DNA from: an uncultured Bacilli bacterium
GTDB lineage: Bacteria > Bacillota_I > Bacilli_A > RF39 > UBA660
Direction of reading: 5' to 3'
Length of the DNA stretch: 11,170 nt
NCBI GenBank assembly: GCA_947630515.1
Contig: CANRHY010000022.1
Span: 1 to 11,170 of the forward strand
Numbering within the stretch: the stretch's first letter is position 1; every line of letters starts with the position of its first letter. Positions 1 through 5,423 of this stretch are shown piece by piece. The notes beneath the pieces are model-generated. The model searched no databases. It was not told where the DNA came from and worked only from the letters and a program-made list of their open reading frames with translations. A program made the translations under genes and the position numbers.

Positions 1-524
1 TTTGTAGCTGAATCTACTGTTCCTCCAGTTACATTCACAGTTACTTCATATCCTTTATCTGTTACTGCTTTATATGACGCTGATGGTGTTACAGTAGAAT
101 TTGCTAGATATCCTCCACTTACTGTAAATTCTACTGTCATTTCTGTTTGTGCTTCTATTACTACTGTTACTGTTTTTGTATATGTATTATTATTATATTT
201 ATTTACTTCTCCTGTTGGAGTATCTGTTGTTGTACTTAGATAATATACTTTACCATCACCTTTTGTTATTTTATAATCTAAACTATATCTACTATCTATT
301 TCATTTAAACTTGTTATTTTTACATTTATCTTTTTTGTTGTTCCTGCACTTACTGTTATAGTATTTTCATTCTTATTATCTATTTGTATTCCATATAGTA
401 AATTACTTACTAGAAGTTCACTTGCTTTATACTCTCCTGTATTTACTACAAATATTGCATAACTTGTACTTAGTATTATTGTAAGTAGTATACTTGTTAA
501 TATTATTAAATTTCTTTTTTTCAT
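1..524 (-). CDS. Secreted surface protein, N-terminal part (runs off the left edge)
   Basis: An open frame with no stop runs from an ATG at 524 to the window edge, giving 174 residues of a longer protein. It starts MKKRN, followed by a hydrophobic stretch (about residues 5-20) and STSYA, which looks like a Sec signal peptide with cleavage near residue 23. The mature part is rich in Thr, Val, Asn and Lys (for example ITVSAGTTKKINVKIT near residues 56-71) and looks like beta-sandwich repeats of a cell-wall or extracellular protein. I see no catalytic motif. The start is supported by GAAGGTG seven bases upstream and by a strong promoter at 551-579. The preceding sigH operon ends in a hairpin, so this is a separate transcript. 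I do not recognise a named family; a TasA/camelysin-like or adhesin-type protein is possible. The anchoring region lies outside the window. Confidence 0.8.
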   Translation of the reverse strand, partial: MKKRNLIILTSILLTIILSTSYAIFVVNTGEYKASELLVSNLLYGIQIDNKNENTITVSAGTTKKINVKITSLNEIDSRYSLDYKITKGDGKVYYLSTTTDTPTGEVNKYNNNTYTKTVTVVIEAQTEMTVEFTVSGGYLANSTVTPSASYKAVTDKGYEVTVNVTGGTVDSAT

Positions 525-550
525 CCTACACCTTCTCTATTCTAATTTAT

Positions 551-579
551 ATTTTATTATTTTTGATTATCGTTGTCAA
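551..579 (-). promoter_or_regulatory. Sigma-A-type promoter for the surface protein
   Basis: Reading the minus strand, TTGACA (579-574) and TAAAAT (556-551) are separated by exactly 17 bases. The surface-protein ATG is 27 bases downstream of the -10 box. It lies just beyond the sigH-operon terminator, which supports an independent transcription unit. Confidence 0.8.
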
Positions 580-636
580 TGTTTTTTTATTACTTATAGT
601 GATAATTTATTAATTAGAAAGATAATAATATTATGT

Positions 637-683
637 AAAATAAAAGAAACTTTATTCTATTTTTGTAAAGTTTCTTTTATTTT
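637..683 (-). terminator. Terminator hairpin ending the lgt-trxB-rlmB-sigH operon
   Basis: This is a perfect 18-bp inverted repeat (arms 637-654 and 666-683) with an 11-base loop. On the minus strand the 3' arm ends in a T-rich run (TTTCTTTTATTTT). The plus strand also ends T-rich, so it could act in both directions. The sigH stop codon TAG (659-657) is inside the loop. Confidence 0.75.
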
Positions 684-1247
684 TTGTTTTATTCTTTGTA
701 TTGTGTTTTCTATACTTCTTGGTGTTTTATCTAATATTATGGATATTTCTTTGTTTGTTTTTCCGTCCATTTTTAGTTCAAATACCTTTAGTTCAAATTC
801 TGTTAGTGTTCTTCTTACTTCTTCTTCATCTTCTTCTTCTAATAGTTTATCGTCTATGTTATAAGCTAATTCTAGTTTACTATATAAGTCTTTATTAAGA
901 GAGGGGTCTACTTCATCTAGAGATACTGCTGTGTTTAGTGATTTGTTTTTCATATTATCATTTGCTTTTATAGCGTCTATTATTGTTCTTTCCATAAGTA
1001 TATTAGCATATGTTTTAAATGTTGAGTCTTTGAATTCGTCATATGTTCTCATAGCTTCTATTAGTCCTAGAAGGCCTTCTTGATATACGTCTGATATGTC
1101 TAAACCTAATTTTAAACATTTTGGTTTATATGTTGCTACTAAAGTGTTTAGTTTTTTAGAGTATCTATTTATTATTTCTTCAAAGGCGACTTCGTCATTT
1201 TCTTTTATTAAATCTAATAATTGGTTATCTGTTATATCTTTATACAT
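657..1247 (-). CDS. sigH: RNA polymerase sigma-H-type factor
   Basis: A 196-residue sigma-70 family protein. Region 2 spans about residues 18-95, with the region 2.2 signature DISDVYQEGLLGLIEAMRTYD (50-70) followed by the DNA-melting helices (STFKTYANILMERTIIDAIK, 75-94). An acidic linker (EEEDEEE, 137-143) leads to region 4 at about 145-193, with a helix-turn-helix around TNKEISIILDKTPRSIENTIQR. Region 4 and the gene order match Bacillus SigH, where rlmB lies just upstream; SigH there controls transition-state, competence and early sporulation genes. The ATG is four bases after the rlmB stop, and its SD (GAGG) overlaps that stop, so the two are probably translationally coupled. SigH is an assignment by similarity and synteny; its targets here are unknown. 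Confidence 0.85.
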   Translation of the reverse strand: MYKDITDNQLLDLIKENDEVAFEEIINRYSKKLNTLVATYKPKCLKLGLDISDVYQEGLLGLIEAMRTYDEFKDSTFKTYANILMERTIIDAIKANDNMKNKSLNTAVSLDEVDPSLNKDLYSKLELAYNIDDKLLEEEDEEEVRRTLTEFELKVFELKMDGKTNKEISIILDKTPRSIENTIQRIKQKIKETLQK

Positions 1248-1251
1248 AATT

Positions 1252-1944
1252 TTACCTCGTTTTTAGTATTTCATATATCATTATTCCTGCAGCAGTGGAA
1301 GCATTTAGGCTATTTACTTTTCCTTTTAGTGGAAGAGAGGCAACTATATCACAAGACTTCCTTATTATTTGTTTTAAGCCACTTCCTTCACTACCTATTA
1401 CTAATACTACTTTTCCTTTGTAATCTACACTAGTATAATCTTTCCCATCTGCGTCTGTTCCTATTATCCAGTAGTTTAGTTCTTTTAGTCTAATAATTGT
1501 GTTATATAAGTTAGATACTTCTACTATTTTTACGTTAGCTAGTGCACCACTTGAGGTTTTCATTACTGTTTCGTTTACTTCTACACCTCTTTTGTTTGGA
1601 ATTACTATGTAGTCTACTCCAGCACATTCACAAGTTCTTATAATAGCGCCAAAGTTTCTTGGGTCTTCTATGTGGTCTAGTATTACTATGAAGTTAGATG
1701 ATGGGTCATTTTTTATATCATTAAATGTATAGTATTTATAGTCTTCTACATTTAAGATAATTCCTTGGTGATTATTAGACATTTTATCCATTTCACTCAT
1801 AGTTTTATAAGTTATGTTTAGTTTTCTTTTGTTAATTAGTTTTAATAATTCTTCATTTTTAAAGTTTTCTATTAGATATATATTTTTTATAACAGTATTA
1901 CTTTGTAATATTTCTCTTGCTACATTTTTTCCACATACTAACAC
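1252..1944 (-). CDS. rlmB: 23S rRNA (guanosine-2251-2'-O)-methyltransferase RlmB
   Basis: A SpoU/TrmH-class SPOUT methyltransferase that uses S-adenosylmethionine to methylate a peptidyl-transferase-loop guanosine of 23S rRNA. With the GTG start at 1944 it has 230 residues. The N-terminal substrate-binding part begins VCGKNVAREIL. The three SPOUT motifs follow: DHIEDPRNFGAIIRT (about 91-105, catalytic Asn97 and Arg103), VLVIGSEGSGL (about 180-190) and LPLKGKVNSLNASTAAGI, which forms the cofactor knot near the C-terminus. An upstream TTG at 1983 would add 13 residues (MIKYKNIKRKCFQ) but lacks a ribosome site, whereas AAAAGGAAG lies seven bases before the GTG, so I chose GTG. It sits between a small RelB-like gene and sigH, matching rlmB-sigH synteny in Bacilli. 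Confidence 0.9.
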   Translation of the reverse strand: MLVCGKNVAREILQSNTVIKNIYLIENFKNEELLKLINKRKLNITYKTMSEMDKMSNNHQGIILNVEDYKYYTFNDIKNDPSSNFIVILDHIEDPRNFGAIIRTCECAGVDYIVIPNKRGVEVNETVMKTSSGALANVKIVEVSNLYNTIIRLKELNYWIIGTDADGKDYTSVDYKGKVVLVIGSEGSGLKQIIRKSCDIVASLPLKGKVNSLNASTAAGIMIYEILKTR

Positions 1945-1999
1945 TTGAAAACACTTCCTTTTAATATTTTTATATTTTATCAAATAAATTAAGTAAAGT

Positions 2000-2161
2000 C
2001 TATTTGTCTTTTAGTATTTCTTCTAACATTTCATTAACATTATTATAACCTTTTCTTTTACCTTCTTTTATTTCCTTTATAATTTGTTCTCCCTCTTTTA
2101 ATGCTTCTAATAATTCTTTAGTTGGTTTAGGGTTTATTTTATTACTTTTTATTTTTGTCAT
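2000..2161 (-). CDS. Small RelB/DinJ-like antitoxin-type protein (53 aa)
   Basis: A short frame with a good start: ATG at 2161, one base after the trxB stop, with the SD GAGGAT formed by the last trxB codons. The 53-residue product begins MTKIKSNKINPKPTKELLEA and continues as a charged helix ending in GYNNVNEMLEEILKDK. The pattern 'PT-ELL-AL-E-E-II----GY-NV-EM-E-IL' resembles the C-terminal half of RelB/DinJ antitoxins, the segment that wraps the toxin. The usual N-terminal ribbon-helix-helix DNA-binding part is absent or very short. No RelE/YafQ-like toxin gene adjoins it: trxB is upstream and rlmB downstream. The coding call is solid from RBS and coupling; the antitoxin assignment is from pattern memory only. 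Confidence 0.7.
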   Translation of the reverse strand: MTKIKSNKINPKPTKELLEALKEGEQIIKEIKEGKRKGYNNVNEMLEEILKDK

Positions 2162-2162
2162 T

Positions 2163-3053
2163 TTAATCCTCAATTTTTTGTTTTATTATATGTGTTTTTG
2201 CTTTTAATGCTGCAGTTGCGCCTTCACTACATGCTGTTATTATTTGATATACGTCTTTTTTTATTATGTCACCACAGGCAAATATCCCAGGTACTAAAGT
2301 TACTGTGTCTTTTGTTTCTATGTAACCACTACCCTCTAGTATTCCTAAGTTACTTAAATATTCTGTACTTGGAACATAACCAATATAGCTAAATATTCCA
2401 TCTACTAGAAGTTCTTCATTTTTTAGTTTTATTAAGTATCTATTATCTTTTTCGCTTATGTCTATTACTTCTTCGTTTTCTATTATTTTTATGTTGTCTT
2501 TCTTTTTTGCTTGACTAAGTAATTCTGCGTCTGCTGTTACTTGATTTCTTGTAATTATTATTAGGTTTTGCGCAAATTCACTTAGGTAAATTCCTTCTTC
2601 AAATGCACTGTTACCACCACCTATAACTAGGACTGTTTTATTTTTATAAAGTGGTGCGTCACAAATGCTACACCTACTTATTTTAATGTTTTTTAGTTTA
2701 TCTTCTATATCAACTTTTCTAGGAGAACGACCACCTGCTAGTATTACTGTTTTAGTTTTGTATGTGTTTTTGTTAGTTTCTACTGTAAAGAAGTTATCTT
2801 CTTTTTTTATTTTTGTTACTTCTTCTATTTTGTATTCTACTTCATTATTTTTTACGTGTTCAAACATTTTATATGCTAGGTCTGGCCCTGTTATGTCATC
2901 AAAACCTAGATAGTTATCTACTAAATTTGTTGTGTTTATAAGTCCTCCAGGTGTATTTTTTTCAAGTATTAGTGTTTTTAATCCACTTCTTTTTGCATAT
3001 ATTCCAGCACTCATTCCAGCTGGACCCATTCCTACTATTATACAATCTAACAT
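2163..3053 (-). CDS. trxB: Thioredoxin reductase-like FAD/NAD(P)H disulfide oxidoreductase
   Basis: A 296-residue low-molecular-weight thioredoxin reductase, a cytoplasmic flavoenzyme that passes electrons from NAD(P)H through FAD and a Cys pair to thioredoxin. Visible elements are the FAD GxGxxG motif GMGPAGMSAG (8-17), the redox CxxC as CSIC (128-131; CATC in most homologues), the pyridine-nucleotide GGGNSA motif (145-150) and the C-terminal FAD motif GIFACGDI (256-263). The stretch TRNQVTA (168-174) replaces the usual HRRxxxR that binds the NADPH 2'-phosphate, so cofactor preference may differ. The start is ATG with AAAGGAGGACAT directly upstream, 11 bases after the lgt stop. It is cotranscribed with lgt and coupled to the small downstream gene. 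A ferredoxin/flavodoxin-NADP reductase-like role is a less likely alternative. Confidence 0.85.
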   Translation of the reverse strand: MLDCIIVGMGPAGMSAGIYAKRSGLKTLILEKNTPGGLINTTNLVDNYLGFDDITGPDLAYKMFEHVKNNEVEYKIEEVTKIKKEDNFFTVETNKNTYKTKTVILAGGRSPRKVDIEDKLKNIKISRCSICDAPLYKNKTVLVIGGGNSAFEEGIYLSEFAQNLIIITRNQVTADAELLSQAKKKDNIKIIENEEVIDISEKDNRYLIKLKNEELLVDGIFSYIGYVPSTEYLSNLGILEGSGYIETKDTVTLVPGIFACGDIIKKDVYQIITACSEGATAALKAKTHIIKQKIED

Positions 3054-3064
3054 ATGTCCTCCTT

Positions 3065-3895
3065 TTATAAGTTTACTATTTCTACTTTTTTATCTTTTAG
3101 TTTAGGTTTATTATATAAGCTTTCTAGTTTAGGTTTTCTTATTTCAACAATTATTAGTATAAATCCTGCGATAAACAAGATTATACTCATTAGTTGTGCC
3201 ATTTTGAAGTAGCCTAGCATTAGTGAGTCTGTTCTTAAGCCCTCGATAAAAAATCTACCTGTACTATACCACATCATGTATATTCCTAGTTGTTGACCTA
3301 ATTTTATGTATTTTATTTTTCTTATTATTAATATTACAATGAAACCTAACATACACCATAAAAATTCATAATAGAATGTTGGTGTGTAGTAGATACCATT
3401 TATGTTCATTCCATATATTACAAAGTCTGGTATTATTTTCATGTTTTTAAGTGCTTCATAAGTTGTAGCTACACCATAAGCTTCTTTGTTAAAGAAGTTA
3501 CCCCATCTACCTATTCCTTGGGCTAGTAATACATAAGGAGAGATTATGTCTAGTATTCTTAGAGTTTCTACTTTTCTTTTTTTACAGTATATTATTATTA
3601 CAACTAAGCCCGCTAGTAAGCCTCCATGAATAGCAAGACCTCCTTCCCAAATTTTTATTATTTCATTTAAATGCGCACTATAATAATTCCAATTAAAAAT
3701 TACATAGTAAGCCCTCGCGCCTATTAAACCAAATATTACTGTCCAAAATACTAAATTTGATATAAAGTCTGTTTTTATTCCAAATTTTTTTGCTTCACTT
3801 CTTATAAATATAAAAGCTAGTATTATTCCAGTTAATATAAATAGACTATACCATGTTAGTCCAAAATTTCCTATTTTAAATACATATGGATTCAT
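3065..3895 (-). CDS. lgt: Prolipoprotein diacylglyceryl transferase
   Basis: An integral membrane enzyme that transfers diacylglycerol from phosphatidylglycerol to the lipobox cysteine of prolipoproteins. With the start at 3895 it has 276 residues, typical for the family, beginning MNPYVFKIGNFGLTWYSLFI. Conserved features are GLIGARAYYVIF (about 56-67), HGGLLAG with the family His at 90, the Lgt signature GRWGNFFNKEAYG (129-141) and the C-terminal GRFFIEGLRTDSL with Arg214 and Glu218. There are about seven hydrophobic segments. A GTG at 3967 would lengthen it by 24 residues, but that codon lies inside the preceding gene's terminator and upstream of this gene's promoter. AGGAGTGAG precedes the ATG at 3895, so the shorter form is right. 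It is the first gene of the operon. Confidence 0.93.
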   Translation of the reverse strand: MNPYVFKIGNFGLTWYSLFILTGIILAFIFIRSEAKKFGIKTDFISNLVFWTVIFGLIGARAYYVIFNWNYYSAHLNEIIKIWEGGLAIHGGLLAGLVVIIIYCKKRKVETLRILDIISPYVLLAQGIGRWGNFFNKEAYGVATTYEALKNMKIIPDFVIYGMNINGIYYTPTFYYEFLWCMLGFIVILIIRKIKYIKLGQQLGIYMMWYSTGRFFIEGLRTDSLMLGYFKMAQLMSIILFIAGFILIIVEIRKPKLESLYNKPKLKDKKVEIVNL

Positions 3896-3917
3896 ATAAT
3901 TACTCACTCCTAATAGT

Positions 3918-3946
3918 ATTATATATATAAAACTTAAAAATATCAA
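3918..3946 (-). promoter_or_regulatory. Promoter of the lgt-trxB-rlmB-sigH operon
   Basis: On the minus strand TTGATA (3946-3941) and a perfect TATAAT (3923-3918) are spaced by 17 bases. The lgt RBS follows. The -35 box abuts the preceding terminator stem, so termination and re-initiation are packed into about 70 bases. Confidence 0.75.
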
Positions 3947-3947
3947 A

Positions 3948-3985
3948 TAAATAAATGTAAAGAGCACTTTCTTTACATTTATTTA
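3948..3985 (-). terminator. Terminator hairpin after the AAA_14/DUF4143 ATPase
   Basis: The arms 3948-3963 and 3970-3985 form a perfect 16-bp stem with a six-base loop, followed on the minus strand by a T-rich run (TTATTTGATATTTTT). The ATPase stop codon TAA (3981-3979) lies within the 5' arm. Confidence 0.65.
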
Positions 3986-5271
3986 ATACAAAATACTGCA
4001 TAAAGTGGTACTGATTTTATGTTATTTTCTAGTCCAAAGTTTTTTGTGCTTATTCTTATACTATATTCTGGTTTATATTTTTCTATGTAGTTATTTAAAC
4101 TTTTGCTATTTACTCTTCTTCCTGATTTTACTTCTACTGGAATTATACTTCCATCTATTTTTATTAAGAAGTCTATTTCATATTTAGAAAATGTATAATA
4201 ATATAATTCTCTAAATTTATTATATAATTCACATGCTACATAGTTTTCTGTAAGTACTCCTTTATACATTTCATTTTTATCTAATAGTATTTCAGTATAA
4301 TCAATATTAGATAAACTTCTTAATAATCCTGGGTCGCTTAGGTAAAGTTTAAATTTTTCATCTTCTTTATATACTTTTAAAGGAGATGAAGTTTTGTTTA
4401 CCAAGTTACACATTAGTACTATATTGCTTGCTTCTAGCCACTCTAAACTGCTTTTATATCTTTCTAATCTTGCACTCTTATCTACTAAACTAAATTTAAA
4501 TGTATTATTTTCTCTTGCTAATTCTTTTGGAATAGAGTTATATATTTTATTATTTCTTATTCCTTCACTATTTTCTGTATATTTATTCATATCTGCTAAG
4601 TATGAAGTTATTATGTTTTCTTGTATTTCATAGTCTACTTTATTTATTTTTTTATCACTATCTATAAAGTTTTTTACCATAGCTGGCATACCACCTATTA
4701 TAAGGTACTTTTTATATAAATCTAATGCTTTTTCATGAATTGGTTCAAGCATTTTTTTATTTTCTTTGTAACACGTTTTTATTTCGTTTATTAGTTTTTC
4801 TTCATTTAATGCTATAAGGTATTCTTCAAAGTCTAATGGAAACATGTATTTAATAACTACTTTACCTACTGGAAAGGAACTATCAAATCTATTTATTTTT
4901 ACTCCAAGTAAGGAACCAGCACATACTATTTTATATGGTTTATCACTTTCTGCAAAGTATTTTAGTGAAGTTATAGCCCTTTCACTTTTTTGTATTTCGT
5001 CTAAAAATATTATAGTGTTTTCTACATTTATAGTTATTCCTTTTAATATTTCTATTTTTTCTATTATTTCTTCTGGGTCTAGTGTACTATCGAAAATATT
5101 AGCTATGTTTTCTTCTTTTTCTATGTTAATATATAGGTAATTATTAAATTCTTTTTTACAGAAGTTTTCTAATATATAAGTTTTTCCTGTTTGTCTAGCG
5201 CCTATTAACATAAGAGGAAGTTTATAGTCCTCTTTCCATTTTAGTAACTCTTCATATATTTTTCTATACAT
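3979..5271 (-). CDS. AAA_14/DUF4143 family ATP-binding protein
   Basis: A 430-residue two-part protein. The N-terminal AAA+ ATPase (AAA_14 type) has Walker A GARQTGKT (24-31), Walker B TIIFLDEIQ (about 86-94) and a sensor-like AGSLLG (118-123). The C-terminal DUF4143 part ends in a PD-(D/E)xK nuclease-like fold pattern: TENYVACEL (Glu342), EIDFLI (Asp367) and PVEVKSG (Glu380, Lys382). The cellular role of this family is unresolved; it is common in gut bacteria and archaea, often in many copies. The start is the ATG at 5271, preceded by AAGGTGAT at proper spacing; a GTG three codons earlier lies inside that SD. The gene is a single-gene unit between two terminators, with its own promoter and two operator-like palindromes, so it is probably tightly regulated. 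Confidence 0.85.
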   Translation of the reverse strand: MYRKIYEELLKWKEDYKLPLMLIGARQTGKTYILENFCKKEFNNYLYINIEKEENIANIFDSTLDPEEIIEKIEILKGITINVENTIIFLDEIQKSERAITSLKYFAESDKPYKIVCAGSLLGVKINRFDSSFPVGKVVIKYMFPLDFEEYLIALNEEKLINEIKTCYKENKKMLEPIHEKALDLYKKYLIIGGMPAMVKNFIDSDKKINKVDYEIQENIITSYLADMNKYTENSEGIRNNKIYNSIPKELARENNTFKFSLVDKSARLERYKSSLEWLEASNIVLMCNLVNKTSSPLKVYKEDEKFKLYLSDPGLLRSLSNIDYTEILLDKNEMYKGVLTENYVACELYNKFRELYYYTFSKYEIDFLIKIDGSIIPVEVKSGRRVNSKSLNNYIEKYKPEYSIRISTKNFGLENNIKSVPLYAVFCIK

Positions 5272-5294
5272 ATTAATCACCTTCTTATGTATTA

Positions 5295-5323
5295 ATTATA
5301 CTACATTTTTAGTATTATGTATA
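5295..5323 (-). promoter_or_regulatory. Promoter of the AAA_14/DUF4143 ATPase
   Basis: On the minus strand a perfect TATAAT (5300-5295) lies 17 bases after TATACA (5323-5318), a 4/6 match to the -35 consensus. The gene start is about 24 bases downstream. The weak -35 box next to a palindrome ending at 5326 fits a regulated promoter. Confidence 0.6.
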
Positions 5324-5325
5324 TA

Positions 5326-5350
5326 AAATTCGTACATATTGTACGAATTT
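5326..5350. promoter_or_regulatory. Operator-like palindrome, proximal
   Basis: A perfect 11-bp inverted repeat (AAATTCGTACA and its complement) around a 3-base centre, two bases upstream of the -35 box of the ATPase promoter. It shares the core TTCGTACA-N3-TGTACGAA with the palindrome at 5360-5380. This fits a binding site for a dimeric regulator; which one is unknown. Confidence 0.6.
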
Positions 5351-5359
5351 AACTGCTTT

Positions 5360-5380
5360 TTTCGTACACTTTGTACGAAA
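5360..5380. promoter_or_regulatory. Operator-like palindrome, distal
   Basis: A perfect 9-bp inverted repeat (TTTCGTACA and its complement) around the 3-base centre CTT. Its centre is 32 bases from the centre of the proximal palindrome, close to three helical turns, which would place two bound dimers on the same face of the DNA. No U-run follows, so it is not a terminator. Confidence 0.6.
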
Positions 5381-5395
5381 TTTGCTGTTTTTGTT

Positions 5396-5423
5396 AAAAA
5401 AGATATGCAATAATGCATATCTT
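5396..5423 (-). terminator. uvrA terminator
   Basis: The minus strand forms the stem AAGATATGCA / TGCATATCTT with a four-base loop, followed by a T run (about 5401-5396). The uvrA stop codon TAA (5424-5422) overlaps the 5' arm. Confidence 0.8.

Noticed and set aside
149..361. Plus-strand frame rich in Leu, Tyr and Phe, and similar plus-strand frames elsewhere (for example 701-898, 4844-5140, 7463-7879)
   Set aside because: They lie antisense to well-supported minus-strand genes, have the low-complexity Leu/Phe/Ser composition expected from the complement of AT-rich codons, and lack ribosome sites.
1945..1983. RlmB start at the TTG at 1983
   Set aside because: There is no SD before it, whereas AAAAGGAAG sits seven bases before the GTG at 1944, and the family's conserved start aligns with the shorter form.
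3896..3967. Longer Lgt with a 24-residue hydrophobic N-terminal extension from a GTG at 3967
   Set aside because: The extra codons overlap the preceding terminator and this gene's own promoter, while a strong RBS precedes the ATG at 3895 and family length fits the shorter form.
5326..5380. LexA (SOS) boxes controlling the region
   Set aside because: The palindromes do not contain GAAC-N4-GTTC and lie downstream of uvrA, before the ATPase; no LexA box was seen at the uvrA promoter.
5360..5380. Palindrome as a second uvrA terminator
   Set aside because: On the minus strand the stem is followed by an A-rich run, not by Ts, and uvrA already has a good terminator at 5396-5423.
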